A DNA stretch of 52,500 nucleotides from Symbiodinium natans (taxonomy: Eukaryota; Sar; Dinophyceae; Suessiales; Symbiodiniaceae), in assembly GCA_905221605.1 (NCBI GenBank), contig CAJNDS010002348.1, positions 227,501 through 280,000 of the forward strand, given 5' to 3'. Positions 1-13,000 of this stretch are shown one piece after another. How positions within the stretch are numbered: the stretch's first letter is position 1; each line of letters opens with the position of its first letter. The notes beneath the pieces were generated by a model. That model saw only the letters and a program-made list of their open reading frames with translations, made no database searches and was not told where the DNA came from. A program made the position numbers and the translations under genes.

Positions 1-118
1 TTGACGTTATCGGCTATCCCAGAATTTGCTTCCGTTTTCTTGATGACAGTTTTCTCTTGCTGTTAATAGCATTCCCACCTGATGAGCACGAAGCACGCCC
101 CTCAAACCCGAAGCACTA

Positions 119-380
119 CACCCTAAACCCTAATCTACTCCCTGAACCCTAAACCCTAAACCCTAAACCCTAAACCCTATACCCTAAGCCGGTGTTGCCG
201 AGGCGCCTGTGCTGGAGCTGCTGCCTGGCAGCCCCTGTGCCTGCCAATCGTTTGGGCGGCTTAAGGCTTATAGCGGCTTTCAAGGTTCCCTAAACCCTAA
301 ACCCTAAACCCCAAACCCTAAACCCTAAACCCTAAACCCTAAACCCCAAACCCTGAACCCTGAACCCTGAACCCTGAACC
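119..380 (-). repeat. CCCTAAA arrays, two blocks
   Basis: Arrays at 119-187 and 289-380 with CCCTATA, CCCCAAA and CCCTGAA variants. The unique 100 bases between them are G/C-rich and open in one + frame (APVLELLPGS), unassigned. Confidence 0.9.
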
Positions 381-485
381 CCCAGAGGTCAGCTTTTCAT
401 GCTTGGGCTTGAGGATGCTCGTCGGGTGTATCTGCTTGTAGGTCCGTAGGTCCTAGCATGGCTGGGAGGTCCGAGTTCAAGGCTC

Positions 486-540
486 AGGGTTTAGGGTTTA
501 GGGTTTAGGGTTTAGGGTTTAGGGTTTAGGGTTTAGGGCT
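486..540 (+). repeat. TTTAGGG array
   Basis: About seven perfect units. Opposite orientation to the preceding array 105 bases away. Confidence 0.92.
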
Positions 541-877
541 CAAGGTTGAGACTTGGCCAGCGGACCTCAAGTCTGGGCGACCCCCGTCAAACATGCTAGC
601 GAGAGTTGCGAGAGCAAACCCTCAGCCCTCAAGCCTCAGCGAGAGCTTTTGTGACTTTCAAAATGCGCACGAGGACTTGAACCAAGCAAACATTCTTTCA
701 TATATGTATAATATACATAAATGCCAAACCCCTCAACCCTGAACCCCAAACCCTAAACCCTAAACCCCAAACCCTAAAACCCAAAACCCCAAACCCTCAC
801 CCACCTGTGAGCCCAAGGCACGCTTTGTCAGCCTTGACGGGCCCCTCTGCTCGAGGCGTAGGGGGCTCTTGGGCGGT

Positions 878-1000
878 GTAGGGTTTAGGGTTTAGGGTTT
901 AGGGTTTAGGGTTTAGGGTTTAGGGTTTAGGGTTTAGGGTTTAGGGTTTAGGGTTTAGGGTTTAGGGTTTAGGGGCCCTAGGGCCTAAACCTAAGGTGTT
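878..1000 (+). repeat. TTTAGGG array ending in a G-to-C junction
   Basis: Thirteen or so perfect units to 974, then GGGGCCCTAGGGCC and CTAAACCTAA: a change of strand in a near-palindrome. Confidence 0.9.
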
Positions 1001-1004
1001 GCAG

Positions 1005-1078
1005 GACATGTATATAAGTTACGGAGCCTTCGCCACTGTCGCGCCAAAGCAACCTGGAGCGTACAGTTCTGGTACCTG
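1005..1078 (+). CDS. Possible PPR exon (weak)
   Basis: Opens after TTGCAG at 999-1004. The frame reads ISYGAFATVAPKQPG, which resembles the first helix of a PPR motif (V-S-Y-x-A) but lacks the usual ACxK core. It lies just downstream of a telomeric array and 13 bases before an inverted-repeat element. Assignment rests mainly on its position ahead of stronger PPR segments. Confidence 0.25.
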
Positions 1079-4000
1079 GCCTCTTCTAAGCTAGGACCCA
1101 GAGTAGGATTTAGGGTTTAGGGTTTAGGGTTTAGGGTTTAGGGTTTAGGCACCCTTATTCCCTTTCCCTTATAAGCCCCTTCAAAACCAAAAAAACAGCA
1201 CCCTTTTCCATTCCCAGGTTGCTGTTGCGTCGAGTAAGCCTAACCCCTAACCCCCAACAGCCCCAAACCCTAAACCCTAAACCCTAAACCCTAAACCCTA
1301 AACCCTGAATCAACTTCTCAGGTGTTATAGACAAGGCTCTCACGGCTAAGTTCCCGGCCTGTGCCGCGAGAACGGCGTTGTCCCCCTACGCCCTGTCCCT
1401 CAACCCCCCAACCCCCTTAGCCGGAAGGCCTGCCGCTAAACCCTAATCCCGAAACCCGAAACCCTAAACCCTAAACCCTAAACCCTGAACCCTGAACCCT
1501 GAACCCTGAACCCTGAACCCTGAACCCGAAACATCCCAGCTACCACACCAGTCACAGGCCTTGAGCTGGACCTGATCACCTTCAGCGCCTGGGATTTGTT
1601 GAGGAGTTTAGCTTAGGGTTTCGAGTTTAGGGTTTAGGGTTTAGGGCTCGTCTGTCTGGAGGTTTAGTGTAACAACAACGTCCAAGCCCTAAGCCCCAGG
1701 CCCTAAACCCCAAACCCTCTAAACCCTCAACCCTATACCCTATACCCTCTAAACCCTAAACCCTAAACCCTAAACCCTAAACCCTAAACCCTAAACCCTA
1801 AACCCTAAACCCTAAACCCTAAACCCTAAACCTCTAAACCCTAAACCCTCTAAACCCTAAACCCTAAACCCTAAACCCTAAACCCTAAACCCTAAACCCT
1901 TTTCCTTACTTCAAGAAAGCCCGAGGTGCGGCTCTCACGGCATGCGAGAAAGCCAGCCGCTGGCAGCAGGCGCGCTGCGGTTTTGAGGTTTGAGAGGTTG
2001 GGGATGTTTAGGGTTTAGGGTTTAGGGTTTAGGGTTTAGGCTTTAGGGTTTAGGGTTTAGGGTTTAGGGTTTAGGGATGTTTAGGGACGTTTAGGGTGTA
2101 GTGTTTGGGCTCTGAGGGGTTTTAGTGGTTCCGGGCTGAGGGGTTGAGAGACTTCCCTAGCTGGCCTTTAACAAGGCGTTCAGGGCTTGTGCCGGGAAGT
2201 TGGGTCGTTCGTAGCTTTCCAACTCTTGTGCAGGCCTTGAAGGCGGGGGCTATTGGGCTGGTAGTTCAGCCCTAGACCCTTAACCCTAAGTCCCAGACCC
2301 TAAACCCCAAACCCTAAACCCTAAACCCTAAACCCTAAACCCTCAGCTCTCATTTAATACACAAGGGGGTCCTTGAGCCTCGTAAGGGGTCCTACAATTG
2401 TGGAGGTGCTTGCTTCTTGGAGTTCATACGGGTATGCCTTACGTTCACCGAATGAGGCCGCCCATGCTCCAGATTCGGCCCTGCAATGAAGAGAATGAGT
2501 CGGTTTGAAGGTTTAAGGTTAAGGGTTTGGGGTTTAGGGTTGAGGGCTTAAGGTTTAGGGTTGCAGGTCCTTGTAGCAGGTAGGGTCTGGAGCACTAAAT
2601 TCCCTGAACAGCCAAGTGAGTTGGGTCAACAAAGTTGCAAGGTTCTGCCTGCCAAGACAGCCTCCTCAGCAGTGTATATACATATGCAGAAGAGGGCGAC
2701 CACATACATGCATACTTGCGTATCACATCTATCTGCTTACTTGCATACATATATGTGTATCCTCTACCTATACATGCAGCACACCCCAACCCAAAATCCA
2801 AAACCCTGAACCCCACTGTCCCGAAGGCCTGGCACGCATAGCCTGGCCACAGGCTGAATGTCAGCTATCCTCCATTCGTGCACAGTCGTAGAACCCCCAA
2901 ACCCCTAAACTCTAAACCCTAAACCCTAAACCCTCATCGGAGGCGCTGCGACTACTGCAGGAAGCAGAACAGAGTCCTGACCCGAAAGTGGAGTTTAGGG
3001 TTTTTGGGGTTAGGGTTGAGGGTTTTTTGTTACGGTCTTGAGGTTGAGGAGAGAGCCTCTGGGTTTTTGGGGTCGTTCGACCTTCTTGGGGGCTTTGGCT
3101 GACTTGGGCGTCAGGGATCCTAGGGTTCAGGGTTTAAGGTTCCCTGAACCTTGCGCACCTTGGGTGCTTGATTCAGATGTTTTAGCTCTTCTTCTTTCTC
3201 CATATCTGTTGGGTTCCTGCGTTTCGAGTCCCCACATGCGATGGCTCCTCCGTCCTGCAAATTTAGGGTTTGGAGTTTAGGGTTTAGGGTTTAGGGTTTA
3301 AGGCAGGTTCATTTTGTCTTTGCTGTGGGGCTCAGGCCCGGCACAGCGGTATCCATAAGAAACAAGTCTGGAGGGACGGGATGTAAACGTAAGCCCCGAC
3401 CCCTCCAAAAACACCCATAAACCCCGGAAACCCCAGAAACCCCACAAAACCCTAAACCCCAGACCCTACTCCTGGCCGCCCCTAAGCCCCAAGGTGTGAG
3501 GACGAGTCGGGTCCTTGTAAGTAGCTAGGACCCAGACCACACCTTCTTCTCGCGGGGTTAGGTTCCCTAATCAGCCCTAAACCCTAAACCCTAAACCCTA
3601 AGCCCTAAACCCTAAACCCTAAACCCTAAACCCTAAACCCTCGCAAGTAGAGCCCTCAATCCCCACAACCCAGCGTTTGCCTTACAAGTTCCTTGTAGGG
3701 ACCTTTGGGAAGTAGGTGCTTCATGTCTCCCTGCAACTTTTCGAGGGGCAAGATAGGGCACAGAGTTCAAACCCCTAAGCGATACCCTAAACCCTAAACC
3801 CTAAACCCTAAACCCTAAACCCTAAACCCCTAAACCCTAAACCCTAAACCCTAAGCCCCAAACTCAGCTCCGTAACAGAACCCGGAGGTTCAGCCCTTTC
3901 AGCCCTGCAGAGGGCTGCAGCCTGTTTTGTTTTGGGGTTGGAAGAATTTGAGGGTCTTAGGGTTTAGGGTTTAGGGTTTAGTGTTTTGGGTTTCTTGGGT

Positions 4001-7000
4001 TTTGGGGTTTCAGGGTTTCAGGGTTTATACAAGGGGTTTAGGGTTTTGGGTTTTTGGGTTTTGGGGTTTCAGGGTTTCAGGGTTTATATAAGGGGTTTTA
4101 GGGTTTTAGTGTTTAAGGGCTTGCGTCGGGCCTTATCGGCTTCGGCTCAGGAGAGAGATCCGCCCGGATGTGGTTGCCCTGAACGCTGCGCCCAGGATGC
4201 AGTTCAGCCATGGAAGGGTGGTGAGTAGATGCCATCGGGAATGAAGTAGACCCAAAAGACCTAAGCCCCAAAAGCCCGGAACCCGGCGAAACACCCCCCC
4301 AAAACTCTAAGGAGTCGGAGTGTATTCTACCAAAGTCATGCCCGAAGCCCAGAACCAACCTGCCCCCCCTCCATGCGAACGCGAAGGACCTGTGCGTGAG
4401 ACAGACCATCCCGAAGGATATTTTAAAATTCAGGATTTTCGGTTTAGGGTTTAGGTTTTTGTCGCTTGGGGCTCAGGACTTAGGACTTAGGGTTTTCGGT
4501 TGGGGCTTAGGACTTAGGACTTAGGGTTTTTGTCGGTTGGGGCTTAGGACTTAGGACTTAGGGTATTGAGTTTACAGGGTTCAGGGTTTAGGACTTGGAT
4601 TTTAGGACTATAAAAGATTTTGCGTTTAGGGTTTGGAAATAGCCCTGGGCCGTGTGGGACCAATCACGCAGCTCCAAAACTACTATTTGCTTAAGAACCC
4701 CAAACGAATAAAAGATACTAATCCCTATACTACGCTGAATAAGGAAGAATATTTTTTCTGTGTTCTTAAGCAATTAGTAGAAAAGTGAAGTCTGCCAAGA
4801 AGCCCGAGACTACCCTTCCCGACGCTGCTGCAAGCCAGTCGCTTTCGGGTTTAGGGTTTAGGGTTTGGGTTTAGGGTTTAGGGTTTCGGGTTTAGGGTTT
4901 AGGGTTTCGGTTTTAGGGTTTAGGGTTTAGGGTTTCGGGTTTAGGGTTTAGGGTTTAGGGCGACTCGATCCCCTCAACTCGTAGCTCCAAACTCCTGAGC
5001 CCTCTCAAGGTCATCAGCAGCTGCGGAAAGGGCTTTGCCTGGCATCGGGCATTCACTCTGCTGCAAAGCTTGGCGGAGAGGAGGACCGGGGGTGGATGTC
5101 GAATATGCGCGGTTTAGGGTTTAGGGTTTAGGGTTTAGGGTGTAGGGTTTAGGGTTTAGGTTTTAGGGTGCAGGGTTTAGAGTCTCGGGTGTAGGGTGTA
5201 GGGTGTAGGGTGTAGGGTTAGGATTTAGGGTGTGTGCTGCGGTGTTTTTGCTACCAAATTCCGCAGGGTCCTGGGGCCCGATATCCGTAAAAATTCGGGT
5301 CTTAGGGTTTAGGGGTCTTATGGGGTTTAGGCCCTAGGGTCCAAGGTATTGGCCTCAGGGTTTAGGTTTTAGGTTTAGGGTTCATGCAGGCACTAGGTCT
5401 TGAGGGTTCCGGGTCAGAAGAGACAGTTTAGGGTTTAGGGTTTAGGGTTTAGGGTTTAGGGTTTAGGGTGTTTAGGGTTAGGGTTTTTAGGTTTAGGGTT
5501 TTTAGGTTTAGGGTTTAGGGTTTTGGGTTTTTGGGTTTAGGGTTTAGGGTTTAGGGTTTTTAGGTTTAGGGTTTTTAGGTTTAGGGTTTAGGGTTTAGGG
5601 TTTAGGGTTTAGGGTTTAGGGTTTAGGGTTTAGGGTTTAGGGGTTCCCCTAGAAAGCCCGGTTTATACCTCTTTGCACCGCCAGGCTTCAGCCCACCTGT
5701 GTCAGCTTCTCCTCGGCGCTCACGGCCGCCGAGCGGTCGGGTCTCTGGAGGCCATGAACCCAATAAGCAACTTAGGGTTTAGGGTTTAGGGTTTAGGGTT
5801 TAGGGTTTAGGGTTTGTGGTTAGGGTTTAGGGTTTAGGACCGGCATCTTACAACCCTTACACCCTTAAACCCTTGAACCCTTGAACCCTAGAAACCTAGA
5901 GCCCTGGAGCCCCAACCCTAGGTAAAACCCTAAACCCAAACCCTGCCAGGGTGGATGGATTGCGGGGCGCGGGCTCTCCCACTCCTATGTTCTTTAGGGT
6001 TTAGGGTTTAGGGTTTAGGTCAACCTCAGCCCATACTCGAGGCATGCCATGGACCTCCTCCACTCTATGCGAAACGCAGGCCTGGGAGCGGGATGCTGGT
6101 GGTTCAGGGTTTAGGGTTTAGGGTTTAGGGTTTAGGGTTTAGGGTTCAGGGTTGCGTTTTGCTCAACTTTTTCTCGAACTTGAGCAATCCCCTCCCTCCC
6201 CTCCCCCCTCCTTCCACAAGCCATGGGATGCCCGGCCCGAAGCCCTAAAAACGAAACCCTAAACCCAGAACTCAGAACTCAGAACCCTAAACCCTAAACC
6301 CTAAACCCTAAACCCTAAACCCTAAACCCTAAACCCTAAACCCTAAACCCTAAACCCTAGCTTCTCCACGCGGAGTGCTCGTCGGGCTTTGGGCGTTTGG
6401 GGTTTCAGAAGAGTGTTAATTTCGAGGGCTGCCCTGCTTAAGGGTTGGCTTGGGGTGCGTTGTTTTGTTTTTTGTGGTTTAGGGTTTAGGGTTTAGGGTT
6501 TAGGGTTTAGGGTTTAGAGTTTACGGTTTAGGGGGGTTGGGCCTGCCGAGGTTTAGTTTGTTTTTTTTCGTGTCGATTTTTTGGGGGTAGTAAGGGCTAA
6601 ACCCTAACCCTAAACTCTAAACCCTAAACCCTAAACCCTAAACCCTAACCAGGGTTGTAGGCTCCGCAGATCCAGGTGTTGTACCGGATGCCATCGCGCT
6701 GGGAGCAGCCATTAGCGCCATGGAAAAGGGCCGAGACCTCAGCTACACCCTAATCGTGTTTAGGGGTTTTTAGGGTTTTTAGGGTTTAGGGTTTCGGGTT
6801 AAAACCTAAACCCTAAACCCTAATCCCTAAATACTCTTCACGCGCTATAAACCCTTGTTTAGGGTTTAGGGTTGAGGGTTTAGGGTTTGGCTACATGATG
6901 CCAATCTTCGGGTTCATTTGGTCCCGGTTTCGCCCCGCGATGTTCGAGGGTTTGAGGAATATGCCACAATGGAGGCCTCAAAAAAGTAAATGGCGTAGAC

Positions 7001-10000
7001 CTCCATCTGCAGCATGTAGAAAGGCTAAGCTGTCAACCCTAAACCCTAAACCCTGCTTTCGCCTGCTGGGTTGGCGCCAAGGTCGCCAGTGGGCAGCTGC
7101 ACTGTGGCTCCTGTCAGCGGAGGCCAACCCCCCATTTGGGCTCCCAATGTTTAGGGTTTAGGGTTTAGGGCTTAGGGTTTAGGGTTTGGGGTTTGGGGTT
7201 TAGGGTTTAATTAGGGTCAATCCCCCCCCCCTGCCCCCCCAAGCAAGCCCGAAACTCGAAACCCACATCTGGTTTAGGGGTTTGGCTTCGCAAGCCCTAA
7301 ACCCTAAACCCTTAAACCTTAAACCCTAAGCCCCAAACCCTAAACCCTAAATCCTAAACCCTAAACCCCAAACCCTATTTCAGGGGCTCTCGCGGGGCGT
7401 GCTGGACACCGTGGCCTTCAACGCCGGCCTATCAGCCTGTGCGAAGAGCCGGGAGTGGGTCAAGGCCGGCCGGAACTTAGGGTTTAGGGTTTAGGTTTTC
7501 GGGTTTAGGGGGGTTTATAGGGTTCAGGGGGGTTTGAAGGTTCAGGGTTTTCGGCTTGCGAGGACCTTAGAAAGACCATATGGACCCCCAAAGCGGTTGT
7601 CACATCATGGTCCTGTGTCGAGTCGAGGTTCCAAAAACAAACATGGGCACCCTCGGCCCAAACCCCTAAACCCTACACTCCCTAAACCCTAAACCCTAAA
7701 CCCTAAATCCCTAAATCCCCTAAACCCTAATTGGGGTACAAGCCTTAGTTCCTTGATACATGGGCACATGGAGACCTTTTTGGGCTTTGCCTTGAGGCCT
7801 GGAACTCAAGGACTTCAAGTTTCGGTGTAAGGCTAGGCCTGGGTTTAGGGTTTAGGGGGTTTAGAGTTTAGGGTTTAGGGGGTTTTGAGTTTAGGGTTTA
7901 TGGGGGTTTAGGGTTCAGGGTTTAGGGGGTTTAGTGTTTCGGGTTTAGGGGTTAGGGTTTAGGGAGACAACCCAAGACCCCAAAACCCCCTCTGGGTTTA
8001 GGGTTTAGGGTTTGGGCTTTGCGCTACAAAGTTCGGATGCCGCTGATGGTGCTGACGTATACCATAGCCGCTACAACTGCCTTTCCGCGGTACATGCCCC
8101 TGAATCCTGAAACCTGCTAAGCCCCGACATCGAAGTCAGATTAGATCGCGAGGTCTATACTTGGGTAACCCTAAACCCTAAACCCTAAACCCTAAACCCT
8201 AAGAGCCGAAAGAAGAGCATCGTTGGCAGGGTTGGCGAGTAGGGCTTGATTGGGCTTAAGCTCAGATCAGAATTTGTCAGCTTGCGTGGGGTGTGAGTGG
8301 ATCCGAAGTATCTGCTACATACGCAAGCCATGTTTGGAAAATCCTTAGCTGCTTTGGACTTAAGGGTTTAGGGTCTAACCCCGCCGGAATCCCAAGACAC
8401 AAAAGCTCGGGGCGAACAACCGTCGCCTCCCACACCCTAGGCCCTAAACCCTAAACCCTAGACCCTAGACTCTAAACCCTAAACCCTAAACCCTAAACCC
8501 TAAACCCTAAACCCTAAACCCTAAACCCTAAACCCTAAACCCTAAACCCTAAACCCTAAACCTAGCAGCTCAACAGTCTTTGAACTTCCACCTTAAAGCC
8601 CCCGACTCAAACTTGAACGCCGAAACCCTAAGACAAAGCCTAGAGTTTAGGGTTTAGGGTTTAGGGTTTAGGGTTTAGGGTTTAGGGTTTAGGGTTTAGG
8701 GTTTAGGGTTTGTTCCAAAGTGCCGCGGTCCCGACCCGCGCCAGGGAGTGGTGGCGGTCGGGCCGCCTCGGTGCAGCGGATCCCACCCCAGCCACCCAAA
8801 CTACCGCCTTTTTCGCGTTTACCACGGCCCCCCTATCAAGGGGGCTTACACCTCGAGTCTCCCCCAATAACCGGGATGGGACGTGTTGACTGCTGCTATT
8901 GCTTGAGCCTGCACTTTCCTGGATCAACAGGGAGCGGGACAATCTGTTTCACCCATACTGTGCTTAAGACACCCTCAAGAACAATTCCGGACCCAAGCTC
9001 ATTCATATGGCAGAATGGCGAGGGCCAAGCGCGGAAGGCCCGGCCACCCGCTGGCGCATGGGCTTCTCTGGCCCAGCCTGGTCTTTTTTGACAGGACCTC
9101 CGTCTTGGGCCCGGCCTCGTTACCGGGTCTCGCAAGGGCCGGCGCAGGGCAACCCTGGCGGGGGCAACCCTGGCTGGGGGCGTGGCGGGGGCAACCTGGC
9201 AATAGGAAGGGCAACACAAAGGGCGGGGGCAACCCCTGTTTAAGGGATTTTTTTCTTTTTTTTCGAAATTTATGTCAACCTTGGTGGGGGCAACCCTGGC
9301 GGGGCCCTGGCGGGGGCGACTACTAATGGGAAACCCTGGCAATGAAAACATAGAGAACTTTGACAGGGCCCTTCAAGCATCTGGGGCCCAGAGGGCACCG
9401 GAAGTCCGGCGCGGCAACTAAACAAACCTTCAATACAGAAGGACGACGAAGCCTCGCCAGCGCGCGAGGAGGACGAGGTGGTCTGGCAGGGCAGTCGCAG
9501 ACAAGGTGCACCACTCCCGAACAGGCGACGGACAACGCCACCCTAGCGGGGCAAACCTGGCGGGGCAACCCTGCCAAGGGCAACCCTCACTCGGCGGCAG
9601 CCGTGGCGGGGCCAACTCACCAACCTGGCGGGGGCAACCCTGGCGGGGGCAACCCTGGCGGGGGCAACCCTGGTGGGGGCAACCCTGGCGGGGGCAACCC
9701 TGGCGGGGGCAAACCGGGGGCAACCCTGGCCGGCAGCAACCCTGGCGAGAACTTTGGCAGGGCCGAGAAGGACGACGAAGCATAGGTGCATTCCGGGAGG
9801 CAACCTGAAGGGGGCAACCCTAGTAGGCTGGCGGGGCAACCCTGTCATGGCGGGGGCAACCCTGGCGGGGGCAACCCTGGCGGGCAAACCCTGGTGGGGG
9901 CAACCCTGGCGGGGGCAACCCTGGTGGGGGCAACCCGGGTGGGGACCCTGGCGGGGGCAACCCTGGCGGGGGCAACCTGGCGCGTCGGGTTTAGGGTTAA

Positions 10001-13000
10001 TCCATTATTACATTGTGCCCTATGGCTAGCAGGGATGCATCAGGTGTGGCAAGCTCGATCTGCTTGGCAAAGCAAGCAGATCTCGAAGCGGTAGCGTTCA
10101 GTTGTACCGGCCGCCGCCTGGCGCGGGCGGCCCATGGTTTAGGGTTTAAAGTTTAGGGTTTAGGGTTTAGGGTGAAGCTTAACCCCCTGTAAACCCCTAG
10201 AAATCCTAAAGCCCCCCTTGGAGCTGAAGCCCCTACATCAACCCGAAAGCCCATCAAGCCCACAAAGCCTAGGGTTTAGGGTTTAGGGTTTAGGGTTTAG
10301 GGTTTAGGGTTTGGGGTTTAGGGTTTAGGGTTTAGGGTTCAGGTTTAGCTTTAAGCTCTATAAGCCTTAACCCCTAACCCATCAACTCTTTCCTCAAGGC
10401 CTTGGCGCTACTCGACGAGTTGAGGGGCCCCGCGGCCGTCGTACGCCCGGACGGCCGACCATGCATGGGCGTTGGGGTTTAGGGTTTAGGGTTTAGGGTT
10501 TAGGGTTTAGGGTTTAGGGTTTAGGGTTTAGGGTTTGGGGTGTTGGGGTGTTGGGGTTGAAGGTTGCGGGCTTGTCGGGTTTCGAGTTGAAGGATTAAGG
10601 TTTGGGGCTATGTTTATGAGGTTTCGGGTTGAAGGGTTGGGGCTTGGTGTTGGGGTTGGTTGTGGGGTTTAGGGTTTAGGGTTTAGGGTTTAGGGCTTAG
10701 GGTTTAGGGCGTAGGGCGTCCGAGAACCAGTGCGGTTTGTAGCTTTGACCGGCTCAGGGGCTCCTGTATGGAGCCTTTAACTTTAAAGAAATTGGCGTAT
10801 CACCCCCCCAGGAACCCTAAACCCTAAACCCTAAACCCTAAACCCTAAACGGCCGCTGTAGTATGAGTATGAGGTTCGGGGATTGGGGAGTTTTGGTTGG
10901 GAGCCGCTCGAATCCCAGACCCGCGAAAATCCCATTCGCATTCGGTGCTTTTCAAGGCTTGATACGGCTTATAGACAGGGATGAATGGGTCTTATCGTGG
11001 TGTTAAGGGCTTATATCGCCCTTAAGGAGGGTTTAGAGGGCTTAAGGGGCTTGTAGGACTTACACGGTCTAGGGGTTTGCGGATTAGGATTTAGGGTTTA
11101 GGGTTGCGGGTTTAGGGTTTAGGGGTTTAGGGTTTAAGGTTTAGGGTTTAGGGTTTAGCGTTCAGGGTGTAGGGTTTGGGGTTTAGAATTTCGGGGTTAG
11201 GGTGGGCTTAGGGTGCAGAGGATGCCATTTCCTTCGATGCCGCCATCGATGCCTGTGCTGCTGGGCAGTGGCTGCAGGCTGTGGGAACTGCGAAGGATGC
11301 GAGCCCTAAGCCCTAAACCCTACACCCTAAACCCTAAACCCTAAACCCTAAACCCTAAACCCTAAAACCCTAAACCCTAAACCCTAAACCCTAAACCCTA
11401 AACCCTAGCCCTAGACCCCAAACCCGGCTAAGGGCTCAGGGTTTACGGAGCTCGGGCTTATGGAGGTGGATTCAAGCCCTAAGGCTACAAGCGCCACTTG
11501 AATGTTTCTTTTTGGTACTCTGAACACTACAAGGAATCCACGACGACGGTGGCTCACAGGGGGCCCACAAAACTGAAAGGCTTTGGCAAACCCTGAACCC
11601 TAAACCCCAAACCCCGTTGAGCCAGGGATTGAAGATTCCAGTTCAGGATTGTGGCCTGCGGTTGATTCAAGGGGCTGACAGCTTGGATTCAAGAGCTTCA
11701 GAAAGACCAACAAAGAATGACGCCATCTATCAGCCCCCTGCACGGACCGTTAGGGTCGTAAGCAAGAGCCCCGCAAGCTTTTTCCTTCAAACCTGCCCTA
11801 ACCCCCAAGCCTTCCTTAGCCCTACAGCCTTAAATTCGCCCTACATAGCTCTACAGGAGTCCTTCGAAAGTCCGAAGCCCCATATGGACACTTGTCCCTA
11901 AATGATGATCCCCTTGTTGGGCACGCTAATTGCACGGATCCATATTGTAACTGGAACCTCAAGTTAGGGTTCAGGGTTCAGGGTTCAGGGTTTAGGGTTT
12001 AGGGTTTAGGGTTTAGGGTTTAGGGTTTAGAGGCTCTGTGAGTGCCCGGACGCTGAAGTCCCACCCATAGAACCCCCAAAAGCCCCGATAGACCTAAACC
12101 CTAGACCCTAAACCCGAAACCCCAAACCCTAAACCCTAAACCCTAAACCCTAAACCCTAAACCCTAAACCCCAGGATGTGGGGCTTGGGAGTTGCGAGCC
12201 TTGGGGCCCTTGGGATCCTTGTGAGGCGCTGAAGCTCCTCAGGGAGATGGCGGAGTGCTTTGGCCTCTACGGAGCCATTGGGGCTTCCTACCCCTAAACC
12301 CTAAACCCTAAACCCTAAACCCTAAACCCTAAACCCTAAACCCTAAACCCTAAACCCTAAACCCTAAACCCTAAACCCTAAACCCTAAACCTTAAACCAT
12401 AAACCCTAAACCCTAAACCCTAAACCCTAAACCCTAAACCCTAAAACCCTAAACCCTAAACCCTAAACCCTAAACCCTAAACCCTAAACCCTAAACCCTA
12501 AACCCTAAACCCTAAACCCGAACCCTAAACCCTAAACCCTACACTCCTGCCACCCTAACTCCCAAACCTCGAAAGTGTCCCGAAATGGAACCTACCTCAA
12601 CCCGCCTAAACACTCCGAAAGCCATGAGCCCCCAAACTCTTATGTCCCTGATATAGGGGCCTTAAAAATTAGAACAGGGTTTAGGGTTTAGGGTTTAGGG
12701 TTTAGGGTTTAGGGTTTAGGGTTTAGGGTTTAGGGTTTAGGGTTTAGCGTTTAGGGCTACTTTAGGGGCCTTAAAAAATTAGGACATGGTTTTGGGGATT
12801 TTTGTGTCTTCATAAAGGGACCATAAAGGAATACCATTAGAAACTATGCCGACCCCTTTATTTCGTCCTTACTAGCTGCCTGTGAGGCACTTTTGGGGCT
12901 CAACACAAACCTCCTATGTTCCGGAGGGCTTTTGGGTATGTCTTTTGTGTGTAGGGTTTAGGGTTTAGGGCTTAGGGTAACCAGTACTGCATCGTCCGCA

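Noticed and set aside
119-380. Arrays at the window start as a true chromosome end
   Set aside because: Unique sequence lies on both sides and neighbouring arrays have opposite orientation.
660-705. Minus-strand GGTTCAAGTCC, a perfect tRNA B box
   Set aside because: No A box or foldable acceptor and anticodon arms at the right distance.
3038-3280. 80-codon + frame ending in LGFGV
   Set aside because: No PPR or other motif, mixed third positions, and a telomere-derived tail.
3525-3545. CTAGGACCCAG as another CTAGG-element end
   Set aside because: Homology stops after 11-12 bases and no right end or duplication was found nearby. The same holds for the left-end-like CTGGGACCCAGAGTGGG at 38,620 and the right-end-like CTGGGTCTAG at 50,269.
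8703-10094. Many overlapping 66-151-codon frames on both strands
   Set aside because: They come from the stop-free 15-base minisatellite and its G/C-rich flank. All six frames are open, so openness is not evidence of coding.
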